Shown: positions 25,637-57,803 of the stretch, in pieces | How the letters are laid out: each line of letters starts with the position of its first letter | Numbering within the stretch: position 1 is the stretch's first letter | DNA from: Odontesthes bonariensis | Lineage: Eukaryota; Chordata; Actinopteri; Atheriniformes; Atherinopsidae | Reading direction: 5' to 3' | DNA: 64,000 bases | Assembly: GCF_027942865.1 (NCBI RefSeq) | Contig: NC_134529.1 | Span: 21,678,467-21,742,466 of the forward strand | Translations under genes and position numbers: made by a program | Notes under the pieces: generated by a model | The model's database searches: none | What the model saw: the letters and a program-made list of their open reading frames with translations, nothing else | What the model was told of the DNA's origin: nothing

Positions 25637-26623
25637 AGCAAAACGTCGGAAAATTTCAATTTTCCTATTTTCCCTGACACCTGTCCTCCAAAATCGATTT
25701 CTCACACTGTTTTACATTATTCAACCCATAACCTTGCGCTCCCAGATTTTTTCACTTCTGGCCATGGGCGCAGCCATGTTCAGCCACATCCGGGCATATT
25801 TTACGTCAGAAATGCAATTCTACTTGTGCAGCGGAAATAAAATTCTACTTGTGTGGCGGGAGTGTGCTCTAACAAAGTGTAGAGTGTAACTTGGAAATAC
25901 ACAATGATTGAATACTACCTGTATATAGTAGAATTAGAAATTATTTTTATTTCAACATGTATGTTCACATGTAGTGATAGTCTACAACTGCCTCGTCGGC
26001 GTGAAGGAAACCCTTGTAGGTCCCGTCCTGCGACTCATATTTATCCCTGATCGCCCACACCGCACAGGAGGGAATCACTCTTCGGAAGCGCTTCCCAAGT
26101 CTCCCACGGAGAAAGTAGGTCACCTGCCGGTAGGCCTGGAAACGGTACACAAGGTTGGGCATGGGGTCCGGAAACGCCTCACGGCTCGTGGATACAACCG
26201 GTGAGTCGTTAGCATTTGGCGGCGGTGTCGCGGCTGCTGCGACAGCCACTTGTCCATCCTTAATTTTAGCCTTATCCGACCATCTCGGCTGATGGCTATA
26301 AGCTAACATAACTTGGATCGAGAGGCTGATCATGATCTGACTCGGACTCAGGCGAAACTTCGCATTCTATCTCCGGGTCCGAGTCAGACCAAGACAGTTC
26401 GTAAGTGTCTTCCATTGCTGTAGAAAAAATGTTTGCATTTCTGACGTCATGTTGAGTGAACATGGCGGCGCTAGGGAGAGAGAGCCAGAGCGGTATAACT
26501 TGAATTTCAAACATTCGTGAATGTTACTCTCTCGGGCTGACAAATGTAAACAAGGTGAGAAATCGATTTTGGGGAACATGTACCAGGGAAAATAGTAAAT
26601 TTGAAACTTTCCGGCGTTTTCCT
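25637..26623. mobile_element. TTAA-flanked inverted-repeat element nested in the Tc1 relic
   Basis: Imperfect terminal inverted repeats of about 70 bp: the left end reads AGCAAAACGTCGGAAAATTT and the right end, reverse-complemented, reads AGGAAAACGCCGGAAAGTTT; both continue to a shared AAAATCGATTTCTCAC. TTAA lies directly outside both ends (25633-25636 and 26624-26627), the target duplication of piggyBac and Kolobok elements. Removing it rejoins the Tc1 text just before the LWHGLK-like block, which supports the borders. The cargo is a minus-strand frame resembling part of a P2X7-type C-terminal domain. Confidence 0.8.
25965..26415 (-). pseudogene. P2X7 C-terminal-domain-like ORF fragment inside TTAA element
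   Basis: On the minus strand an acidic N-terminal piece starts at 26415 (M-E-D-T-Y-E-L-S-W-S-D-S-D-P-E-I) and shifts frame near 26300. A second frame ends at 25965 with A-Y-R-Q-V-T-Y-F-L, then V-I-P-S-C-A-V-W-A-I-R and D-G-T-Y-K-G-F. The latter matches the pattern at the end of the P2X7 receptor cytosolic (ballast) domain, where human P2X7 has AYRCYATW, then LPSCCRWRIRKEFP and GQYSGF. Stand-alone proteins with this domain are frequent in fish. The cysteine-rich zinc-binding middle is absent, so this is a broken or deleted copy. Function in the element is unknown. Confidence 0.6.
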
Positions 26624-28078
26624 TTAAATGCTGTGGCATGGCCTTAAAAGAGCTGTGCATAAATGAATGTCCACAAACCCTATTGGATTGTGTCAACATT
26701 GTAAAGAAGAGTGCACCAGAGATTCTCCATAATAAAGTGAGACTGATAACAATTCAGATGACAATTCAGCCTTAAAGAGGAGAGAAAACGCCCTTCCTAT
26801 TCTAGGAGCGCCAAAACATCACCCTCAGTCACGTTGTGTGCACCTGCAACACAATTAATGGATAGGTTTGCTTGAAACTTTGGGTAGTTTGTAAATTAAA
26901 TTGACGTAAAGTGATTTAATTGTCCATAGAAATTAGGCTAATGCTCATGTATTGGATCCGTAATTTAGAATATTAAGGGGCCTCGCAGAGAAAGCTTAGA
27001 ATAATTTTTTTACCATATGGGCTTTTTTTTAAACACTTTGAACAGCACATTTGCTACGTGAGGACAGAAGCATTTACAGGAACAATGACCATAGCAAAAG
27101 ATAATGAGGAAAAAAAAAATCCTTACCAGTGAAGTTGTTTGTTCTATTTTTCTACATTCAATATGTTCTAAAGATCTGCGAACATGAATTATTGGAAAGA
27201 AAGACATTTTTTAGACATAAAGACAGTTCATATGTAACTCTAATCTTTACAAACTTGGAAATGGCTGCATTGTTAACAATAAAAAGCAGAGACAAACAAC
27301 AACTCTGAAAACTACAATCATCAGGAAAATCTGAACGGATGAAAGAACTTGAATCTGAAAAGATCCTTTTATTTATTTGCTATGGAGACAACTGCTCCCA
27401 ATCTCTCTTACACACGCATACACAGGCACACACGCATCAATAGTCTAATAGAGAATCAGAGAACATATCAGAAAAGCTGTGCCTACACAGACAATAATAG
27501 CTCTGAACCAGTGCCTGTTAGTGTGTGTGTGTGCGTGCGCCACTGTAGACGCTCGGACTGATGCAGACTCACAAAGACTCTTTGTTAAGCTTCTATTCAG
27601 AGTCACGACAACTCCAAGAGAGTTACTGATACCACTGTCATACCCATTGTGTAGGAGCGAATTTGAAACGCACGCTAATGGAAGACGCACGTTAATTCAG
27701 CAACAACATTCATGCCTCAGTGGGAACAAACATAATAAGTGGGTATTTTATCATTAGCTTCACAAAAGGAGTGGAAATACACTGAATCTGATCAAAGACA
27801 TTACACATGGGTGACAATAAAGACATTTTGAAAATAACTGAATAGCTGAAAAGGAACATATTTCAAGGGGAAGCAGCAATTGGCTCATACTTGATATACA
27901 GTAAGATGCTTAATGGGTTCAAAATTACAGTAAAGTAACACTGTGAGCTAAAATTAGACTGCACTAACGCGGTCCACATACGATCATGTCTGATGAGAGG
28001 GATTCGCAACCCAAACACCGGCATTATTCTGTTTAGTGATTGAATAAGAAAAGGATGGGCGAAAATATCGATCTACCG

Positions 28079-28440
28079 CCCCAGTTTAAAAGAAAAAGTC
28101 GGGACCCTGTGTAAAGTATGAGTAAAAACAGAATGCAATCATTCGCAAATCACACAAAACAATTGTTTACTTTCAATAAAACAGAGAAAATACAAAATGC
28201 GTCATCAAATATTTACTCATTTTGAATTTGATGGCAGATACCACATGTTTACCACTGTGTGGCATCCCCTCTTCTTTCAACAACAGTCTGTAAAGGAACC
28301 ACTGACCTGTCCCAACACTTTTGAGATATGCTGCTGCCATCAAATTCAAGATGAGCTAATATTTCTCATGAAATAATAAAATGGCTCACTTTAAACATTT
28401 GATTTGCTGTTTTTTTCGTGTTCTATGTGAATAAAACATC
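28079..28440. mobile_element. MITE-like teleost repeat (Tc/mariner ISRm11-like)
   Basis: The text (AACAGAATGCAATCATTCGC, TTTTGAATTTGATGGCAG, CCTGTCCCAACACTTTTGAG, GCTGCCATCAAATTCAAGAT) matches, from memory, a very common short non-autonomous repeat of fish genomes. An internal inverted pair (TTTGAATTTGATGGCAG at about 28217 and CTGCCATCAAATTCAA at about 28334) is visible. The copy is diverged and incomplete at its right end. The superfamily label is from memory and uncertain. Confidence 0.55.
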
Positions 28441-31150
28441 ATCTTTATGAAATATGCATTCTGCTTTATATTTGCTCACATTTATCCCACACCACGTCCC
28501 CAGCTTTAAAGACAGGGGGTTGGATCATGTGCTTGCGTGTTACACAGGGAGATTAACAGCAAACAAGCCAGAAAACCAAGGCTGTGAGATCCAGGTGGCA
28601 TGTGTTTCAGCTCAATCGCGCGCAGAGGGAAGGCTGCATTTGTTCAGAAGCTAAATCAAAGAAAGACAATATTCTCACTGCGGCTTCAGTTCATTCTCTT
28701 CACAGCTGAGCACCCAGGCGTTGTGCAGGAAGCTGTCCCTTATGTTATACATCAAAGTCTCCCTTGTTTTGTTTTCAGCCATGTCCTGAGTGCATTTATC
28801 CAACATGTTGCTGTTGTCTTTATGGAATACAATGAATTCACTTCTTGTTTAGGTGAAAACCAAGGACATCAGCCACAGAAAGCCATAGTGTGCTGTTACC
28901 TTAGTAAGTATCAGAATAACATCATAAATCTGGGATGTATCTAAACTTCTGACGACTGAGGTCACAGTGTTTGGACATCCCAGGTGAGCTGACATTTCAT
29001 CAGTTTTTATGTCTAGCCTTTGACAGTTGACACACACAGCCAAAGTAACCCATACTTTCAAGAGATATCGTTTTGGCAATTGAAATTCTTTGTATGTGGG
29101 CATAGACCAGTCATCCATGCATCGTCCGTGCTTCTCCTGACAGGTGAGGAAGAAAAGAGACCACATTACATCCTCCTTTCCCTGGCTTCTGCTTCGCTAC
29201 AATTGATTGATTGAAATTTCATCATTCAACTCACCGAGCCAAACTTTTTATCTCTACACTCTCGAGACCCGAGGACATCCAGCAAGTAACTGCTGGAGGT
29301 GCCTTAAATTACAGCCTTTGCAGTTTCTGCTTTTACCTGAGGAGTAATCCACCCTCCCCTGCATCAGTGTTTAATCAAAAACATTGAATCGCTTTTAAAG
29401 ACCCATTTCCTCTCTTTCGCCTTGCTTTTATGCGGAGAATATAGCCATCTCTGTAGTTTTAATATATTTTATTTTTATTACAAAGATTAAATAATGAAGT
29501 TGTTGCATCGATTTACTTTGTGCTGCACTTTGGTCAACTTGAGGAAGAACGATGCAGTGGAAACTGGAAAAGAAGAGGTCACTTATGACAGCATCACAAA
29601 TTGTCTTTATGCCTCAATTTTAATCAGGACTGAGACTTTGTATCTAAATAGGGCTTTCTTGCATAAATAAAGGGCAAAAATCAAAATACTGGTTAGAAAC
29701 AAATACTTTAATAACCTTAAATAAAGGAAATTATTTTGCAGCATATAATAAATCAAAGATTGCTGCTCTTTGTCGCAGCGAAGCTGAAGAAGCCTCTGAC
29801 TGTTATTTGATCTCAATTTTAAGGAGTTGAATTTTGCCCTGTTGTTTATTATGTTGAGTACCTTTTTATTTTATTTATCCTATGTGCATCAGGAAAGTCT
29901 CACCAACTTTTAAAGAACTCTTAACTTTGGCACGCAGCGTAAAAGCCACACAGTTTCATGCAAAATACAAGCTCAGGCGTGGAACCATGTCCAGGTAGTG
30001 CAACAAGTAACTCCACTATAGGTATCTGTTCTGCTGCACAAAACGAGAATAAAGACCGAGGTAAGACAAAGGTAGAGCTTAAAGTCAAGTGACAAGTCAA
30101 GTTACAGGTCAATCCTGGAAAAATCGTAAGTAGTAGTAATTAAAGTAGCATTAAGAATGCAGAAGGATTTAAATGTGGAATAGTTTAAGTCTTTGAATGA
30201 GGACATTTGATCATATCTGGAGCCCATTTCATTGATATCATGCAGTCGTTGCTGTCTTTCCTTAGAATACGGCCAATAAATGTCTTTCTGCACTTCAGGA
30301 CTTCATCACTCAAGTTTTCCATTCCAGTTTTCTCCAGCGTTTCCATCGTTTGTAACGTGTTCCTGCCATCTTATCCTCATAATGTGCCTCAAGAAAATGC
30401 GTGGCACTGGTTTTTTGCCAGCCTTAGACATCTTACACGTCCATACAACAATACCGCTTTTAATGGTGTCTTAGTCATTAAAATTTTAATTTTGTGTCAT
30501 GGTTTAAGTTGATTGAGTTACAGATGTTATTCAGTAGGATTCATTTTCTTCAAGCCTTGGTTGAAAGGTTGTTCATAACGCTTAAAATATGCCTAAAACA
30601 CATCAAAAATGGGGGGGTGGGGGGGGGGCTGTCATGCTCAGTGACAGGTGCAGTACAATGGTACATTGTACAAAAATGAGAAATAAAATGTATAAAATGT
30701 ATAAAATACAACAAAATCCCAAATCAATTTTTTTATTGACGCCAGAAGGGCTAATGTGGAAAATAGAAATCTACAAGCTGGTCTCACTGGTCTATATAGG
30801 GAGTATAGGGAATTATTCACTGAGTCTGGTCCATTTATTTTATTTTTTTTCCTTAAGCACAAGTTTCTTGTGTTTACCTTGAATTTGACTGCTTTTTGAT
30901 TCAGAGTGTTTAATTATTGAAATGTTTAGCTTGAATTCCAAACAAAATGTGAGAAAAAAACAGTTTTCTCTCTGTAAATGTGCATTTAAGGATATTTAAA
31001 TATTCCCCTTGTAACAATAACTATATTACGTATATGTCAGAAGTGTTTTAGGAGATAAAACAATACATTTTATTCAGAATATGACAAAAATCCTTGTAAA
31101 TCATAAAATACAAACTGATTATGCCAGTAATCCTTCATAAATGGGCAATG

Positions 31151-31186
31151 CCCCCCCCCCCCCCCCCCCCCCCCCCCAAAAAAAAA
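31151..31186. repeat. Homopolymer block C27 then A9
   Basis: Twenty-seven Cs directly followed by nine As. The exact length may be an assembly estimate. Confidence 0.9.
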
Positions 31187-31288
31187 GTACAATAGAACCA
31201 TTACAGACACAGTTAACATTCATTTCTACTGTAGATTTTATTCTAAATTAGTTTTTGACAAGATCACAAAAAAGTTTAAAAAAGACAT

Positions 31289-31407
31289 TCTGTGTGGAGT
31301 TTGCATGTTCTCACCATGTATTAGTGAGCCCTGCAATGGACCCGACCACGCTGTACCCTGCCATTCGCACAATGACAGCCGGGTTAGGCTGGTATAAAAA
31401 TGGGAAG
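31289..31407 (+). mobile_element. LINE 3' UTR fragment (RTE-like)
   Basis: The stretch begins TGTGTGGAGTTTGCATGTTC and continues through GAGCCCTGCAATGGAC and CACAATGACAGCCGGGTTAGG. This follows the order of the widespread fish LINE 3' region with an internal deletion. It ends about 260 bp before the psmc1 start codon, so it is close to or within the promoter. Confidence 0.6.
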
Positions 31408-31638
31408 AAGTTTAAAAGATATTTCTTTGACTTCGTCAGTAATTAAGGACAAATTAAGCTGAAGTCAAGGCTTTTTCAATGCTATACCGTAGACAAAATT
31501 ATTCGAAAATGAAATAGCATTTAATTATAGAGTAGTAGCTCTCTATTTGTAGATTAACCAGAAAAATAAATGTTATTAATTGTAATGCGCAACGTATTTT
31601 TATTTTTTTTTGTCCAACAGCGTTGCACTTGCCGTACA

Positions 31639-31654
31639 ATGTGACGTCACATTC
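31639..31654 (+). promoter_or_regulatory. Palindromic CRE next to the psmc1 start codon
   Basis: AATGTGACGTCACATT is a perfect 16-bp palindrome whose core TGACGTCA is the full consensus site for CREB/ATF factors. It ends 15 bp before the psmc1 ATG, so it lies at the promoter or in the short 5' UTR. Binding is inferred from the motif only. Confidence 0.65.
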
Positions 31655-31669
31655 AAGCGACAGGCAACA

Positions 31670-43058
<11,389 letters not shown>

Positions 43059-43228
43059 CCTTCAAAACTTTTGTTTCTCTCGCCCTCCACCCCTCCTTTA
43101 TCTATCGCAGCGTGAAAGAGACGAGGCAGCAGCCGAGCCGTCTCCCCAGAGAGAGTTTTGATATATTTTGTGCATGTCATGTCCGGCTTATCCCACACAC
43201 CCCGTTATCGTTACGTGTTAAGACAGTG

Positions 43229-43234
43229 AATAAA
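43229..43234 (+). promoter_or_regulatory. Polyadenylation signal of psmc1
   Basis: AATAAA 171 bp after the TAA stop. The implied 3' UTR is short, about 190 bp. Confidence 0.75.
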
Positions 43235-43259
43235 AATGAAAAATCTTCCCAATCACGGT

Positions 43260-46200
43260 GTACTCGTCATCACTGCTAAGAGTTTGGTTCTCTGAAGCTT
43301 TTCAGCTCACAGCCCCGTCTACTCCCTGCTGGTTTCCTCCCAAGTTTTATCATTTGCATGTAACAACATTAACGTTGCAACAGTCTGGTCATATTTTATG
43401 GAGAATTCTGAGCTTTCTCTGACCAGTTTCTTAAAAACGAAGCACAGTATATTTGCTAGGATATGCAGAGCCCATAGACCCAAAGAGCCTGAGGGAAACT
43501 GCTCGTTCCAGCACTAATTACTGGAATAATCTGCATGACTCTAACATAGTTTGATGACAGCAAAGATGCACATAATTAAAGCACCCTGACTGAAGCCTTT
43601 AACTCGAACACTGGCTCCAGGAGCTGCATTATGTCAATGCATTAATGCGTCACTTCCAAAGTCTTCACAGGGACTGCTTCCAAAGAAGAGGGACAAGTCG
43701 CTGAATTTTCAGTGCACGTCGATGTCTGGAGTTCTAGCTATTTGCATCAAATAAAGGAGTGATGCGATTTGATTCATTCCTGCTGGATTCAAATCAGCCT
43801 GTAGGTTAAGTAAATCCAAACCAAGTTGGCCTTGCTGCAGTCTGACACGCGGAGAACGGCGGCGTTGATTTAACTCCTCTTGATGTGGAACCGCGTGTAA
43901 CTCCGTGCTCAGCAGAAAGTGGCCCCATGCAGCAAACATCGAACCACTTTACGAGGCCTTCTCCGGGCTGGAGTCCTGCTGCTGCAGCTGTACAGCAGCC
44001 CCCTTAGAAAACGCTCTTGCCTTATTAGATCAGTCACACATTTCGAATGCAGCTCGTACAAACCCATTGAAATCAAGTGTGGTATGTTAGGCAACATGGG
44101 CCGGGAGGGGAGGCATTTGTCCTAATTCGACCCATTGAGCACACAAACTGAATACAGATAGAATTACTGAACATTTGTCATTGTTAGAATGTACTGGAAT
44201 ACACTAAAGCTGATGTAGACTGCAAATCCAGACAGTTCAGGTTTTTAATCGAGCTGTTTAGAGGCAGTTTTCAGTTAAGATGCGAGGGGGCATTGCTCAA
44301 ACTGTTGATAATACAGGCCTAGGGAAATCATCATCTGTCCTCATACCTCCATCTATGTGGTGCCGCAAAGAGACAAGTATTGAAAGGAGAGCACGTATGT
44401 TCTTGTGTGTGTGTGTGAAGGAGAGAGACAGCTGCAAAGCTGTGGAAAACAAAATGTATATCTGCTTATGCAATATCTGTTTCTTCTGGTAAACAGGGCA
44501 AAACACTGAACAAATTCAGCAAGCGCTCCTGATTAGTTCCAGCAGATTAACACGTTAAACTTGGGTTTAGAGCCACCAGACCACGAGAGGTTCTAGTTCA
44601 GATTTGCTTTGTTGGGCCATGACAACAAATGTGAAGAAGTCTTTAGTGTGTGTGTGTGTGTGTGTGTACAGTTACACTACGAGCAGCTGTACACACAAAC
44701 AAGTACTTTGACATCATGAAATGCAGTACACTCTAAATGGCCTTCAGTCTCTTCGGGATTTAGAAGAAACGCCTCCTTTTAAGGAGGTTCATTAAAGCCA
44801 TTTTCGGTGCGTTGCATCTTTCTTGCGTCTTGCTGCCTGGCTGACTCTAAACCTTCCATCGTTTCTCAACTTTGTCCGCTTGGTGGTGCTTTTGCCAGGT
44901 TCACGCCATATAAACATGCTGGAGCACTTGGTGTGTGTGGGTGTGTGTGTAGAGAGAGAGAGAGCAAGAGAGACAACATTACTTTGCCAAATTCTGCATT
45001 GTCATTCTGCCAGTCCAGGTTATTGCGTTCTCTTCAGGAAGCAGCCGGGTTACTTCGGGTAAACGACACACATTATAGTTAATTTCACGTAGGCCTGCCA
45101 GCCTTTTTTTTTTTAGCAACCAATGGTAAATGTGTGCACTTCCCATATCTAGCCTATCAAACATTTGCCCGGCGCCAATGAAGACCTGTCGCATTTCCGT
45201 CCGTCTCGACAAAACAAATAATTATGAACTCGAAATAATCACAGACGCTAACAGGGCGGAACAAACACGCTGCTCAAAGGCGCTTTAGTTTCTTACTTTC
45301 GTGTATTTATATTTATTACATTTCCATCAAGTGCCACTGCCTGGTGCAATGCAGGTCCCGTGCAGCCAATCGATGTGGCCGACACATAGAGTATAATATT
45401 GCAGGTCTGCAGTGGCCAATCAGAAACGCCATCACACACACAGGCGCCGCAAATTCTCCAGTGTCAACCGGGCTTCCTACACGAGGTATCCTTCCGCGGC
45501 TGCAAAGTAGTACCCTCTGTCAAGATGGAGTCCGCCTCTCTCTCAGAATAATGATTCCAAAAGCTTGAGGGGATTGAGGGAAGCCACAGAATCTCTAATA
45601 ATTTGATTATATGAATGTAAAGTTGGTCATTTTTATATAAGGCTCATCATTCGCTGAAAGTAGCGAGAGTTCACAATTACCTGTTTGTATTTAAAGGAGC
45701 AGTCTGTATTTTCTCCCCAAAGCCAGTGAGTTCAAAACAGGTAAACAATAAAACTGTAAATAAGTTTGAAAAAAAAAAAAAAAAAACAGTCATATAGTGG
45801 TTTAATCTGGGAATCTTACAATTAAACTTTCCCTTTTGCCATACTTAACAGACTTTCAGATATAAATCCTGGAAAAAATGCATTCTCTCAGTTTGCATAT
45901 GAACTTATCCTCCTCATTCTTGGCAGCTCAAAGTTAACTGCTGAACCACCCAGACCCCACAATTTGTTTGAGGTCAACTAAATGATCTATTTTATCTGTA
46001 CTTCGTGTAGCTTAATCTAAATGTGCACTATATCGCGTCTTGCGAGATCACACTTTGAAAGAAAAACGGAAGAGAAATAAAAAGTATTTGCGAAATATGG
46101 CCTCTGGGAGGGGATGGTCAGAGCAAACGTCCATTTTAATAACATTTGTATCGACAAGTATTCATCATCCAGGGTTTCAGTTGAGGACATAAAGCTTACG

Positions 46201-46380
46201 TGGCTTCACTTTGGCTTTGCTCTACATGAAGTTGGCCAGTGGCAGCTGCAAACTGCACAAGACTCTCTGCTGCTGTTGAAAAACACCATCCTAGCAAAAG
46301 AGAGCATTATTGATAACAATTAATTACTCGTCAAACACATCCCCAGTCATGCAGTTAAAACGAGCAAGAGGATGCTCTCC
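43260..46380. other. Intergenic gap between psmc1 and calm1
   Basis: About 3 kb with no supported gene on either strand. It contains a (GT)n run at 44646-44667, a short GT/GA-rich stretch at about 44930-44970 and an A19-type run near 45770. In human, as I recall, NRDE2 lies in the corresponding place; nothing resembling it is seen here. CpG-richer DNA with CCAAT-like sites appears from about 45340 on. Confidence 0.6.
44646..44667. repeat. (GT)n microsatellite
   Basis: About 11 GT units in the psmc1-calm1 gap. Confidence 0.9.
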
Positions 46381-46629
46381 GTGCACTGCAGACGTTTCGG
46401 CCCCTGTGATTGGTGTGTTGGCTGTTGGAGGCCTTTACTGCTGCAACAGCTCGGAATTGAAATAAGGAAGTGAGTGATAAGTGCTAGTGCGGCGGAAGGA
46501 TACACAGACAATCCCCATTCTGGCCACGGCCAATATACACACTCCAAACCCGCCAGTGGAACTCCATCTAAGGAACGAGCACACTCCTAGTCTGCCTCCA
46601 CAGACCAGCAAGCACACAACCCATCCGAC
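46381..46629 (+). promoter_or_regulatory. Probable promoter and 5' UTR of calm1
   Basis: Sequence directly before the lone-ATG first exon. An inverted CCAAT box (TGATTGGTG, about 46407) is present and no TATA box at a convincing distance is seen. The transcription start is not determined. Confidence 0.4.
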
Positions 46630-56602
<9,973 letters not shown>

Positions 56603-56768
56603 AGCTCGCCCGCCCCATCCCGTCCCCTCTTAGAAGAAAAGAAAAAGAAAAAAAAGGCGAAAAAAAAAAAAAATCAAAATGTTTTACTTACCTCTTGGAA
56701 GAAAAAAAAAGGAAAAAAAAGTTCATTTATTCATACCGTTTCTGTATAGAAAAATAATTGAATGTTGA

Positions 56769-56774
56769 AATAAA
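56769..56774 (+). promoter_or_regulatory. Proximal polyadenylation signal of calm1
   Basis: AATAAA 167 bp after the stop codon. Confidence 0.6.
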
Positions 56775-57060
56775 AGTATCCTTCTGTCCACACAGGAAAA
56801 ATATACAAAAAATGTCTGCATGAAAATGATGGTTAGTGATCCTGTCCCCTCCTCCTGAAGATCAGTTTAGCATCAGTACTTGACGAGTTGAAATAATAAT
56901 AACAACAAACCCTGTAACTACGACCTTCAGACTAAAGCAAAAGCATTTGGCGAACTCCTTCCAGTTCCATTTGCTCGTGGTAAATGTCTGGGCTGGCCAT
57001 CTCTTCTTTCTCTCTGTTTTCTGTTCTTCATGCATGCAGCTTGAGACCGGAGCACTAACA

Positions 57061-57062
57061 CC

Positions 57063-57093
<31 letters not shown>

Positions 57094-57094
57094 A
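57061..57094. repeat. Homopolymer block C23 then A11
   Basis: Twenty-three Cs followed by eleven As in the calm1 3' UTR. Same design as the C27A9 block at 31151. Confidence 0.9.
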
Positions 57095-57797
57095 GCCTCC
57101 CTCAACCCCCCCGACCCCCACCCCCACTCCGCCATCCCTCCTCCGGGCTACCAGAGCGTGCTGATTCCACTATAAGCTGTCCTCTTGTTGGTTTGGTACA
57201 GTTTTTTTGTATTTGGAGAGGAACCCTGTACTGTTGAAATGAGAGAATATACCAGGTTCTAACTCAAACGTTAAAAGTGGAACGGGACTTAATTGTATGC
57301 TAGATTAAAAAAAAACAAACAAAAAAAAAGTTAAAAAAAAAACAAAACAAAACTATGAAAAAAAAAAAGTTTAAAAAAACCATGTTCAAAAAAACAACAA
57401 AAAAAAACATTTTCAAACATTTGGCATGTTCTTTTGTTTTTGTTATGTTATCTGGACGGCCATCTTAGTTGTTTGTCCTTCCCTTTTTAAAGGACGGGGG
57501 ACTTAAAAAGTCTTACGGTGAGCTTGTTTTTCTTTGCTTTTGTTTTTTTTGTGCTGAGATGGAGTGTCTGTCCTCTTTTCTTGCAAGAGAGAATCACTGG
57601 CCTTCGCTTTTCTTTTTCTTCTTCTGTTTTTCAACTCAGATGAGAGCATAGTGAGGGGGGCGTGTGCCGTGGTTCGCGGCAGCGCACGCTGCCCAGAGTG
57701 TCGGCACACCAGTCTTTACAACTGTTCGCCTGAGTTCAGTTTACATTCATTCCAAGTTGTACATGCTAGTCTTTATTTTATTTTAATTTTTTTTTCA

Positions 57798-57803
57798 AAT
57801 AAA
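57798..57803 (+). promoter_or_regulatory. Distal polyadenylation signal of calm1
   Basis: AATAAA about 1.2 kb after the stop; the following sequence is T-rich (TTTATCGTGTCTTATGTC). Confidence 0.6.

Larger units (their letters stand above)
24860..26800 (+). mobile_element. Degenerate Tc1/mariner-type transposon, interrupted
   Basis: The + strand at about 25000-25500 shows decayed Tc1-type transposase text. The N-terminal helix-turn-helix part carries H-Q-S-E-R-G-Y-K-V-I-S-K, followed by the basic part S-K-F-T-R-M-S-D-C-A-M-L-R-K. The catalytic-region block G-G-G-L-V-I-R-A-C-F-A-A-M-G-P-G-H comes next. The reading resumes at about 26628 with a LWHGLKRAVH-like stretch (stop and frameshifts present) after a 987-bp insertion. 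Several frameshifts and stops make it inactive. Outer ends are not sharp; I could not find a clear terminal repeat pair, so the limits are approximate. Confidence 0.75.
23001..31600. other. Intergenic region between kcnk13 and psmc1
   Basis: No spliced gene recognised on either strand. It contains a broken Tc1-like transposon with a nested TTAA element (24860-26800), a teleost MITE-like repeat (28079-28440), a C27A9 homopolymer block (31151) and a LINE 3' fragment (31289-31407). The remaining DNA is AT-rich and unremarkable. Confidence 0.65.

Noticed and set aside
45695..45800. Possible fourth TTAA-type element start (TTAAAGGAGCAGTCTGTATT)
   Set aside because: No matching inverted end was found downstream before calm1.
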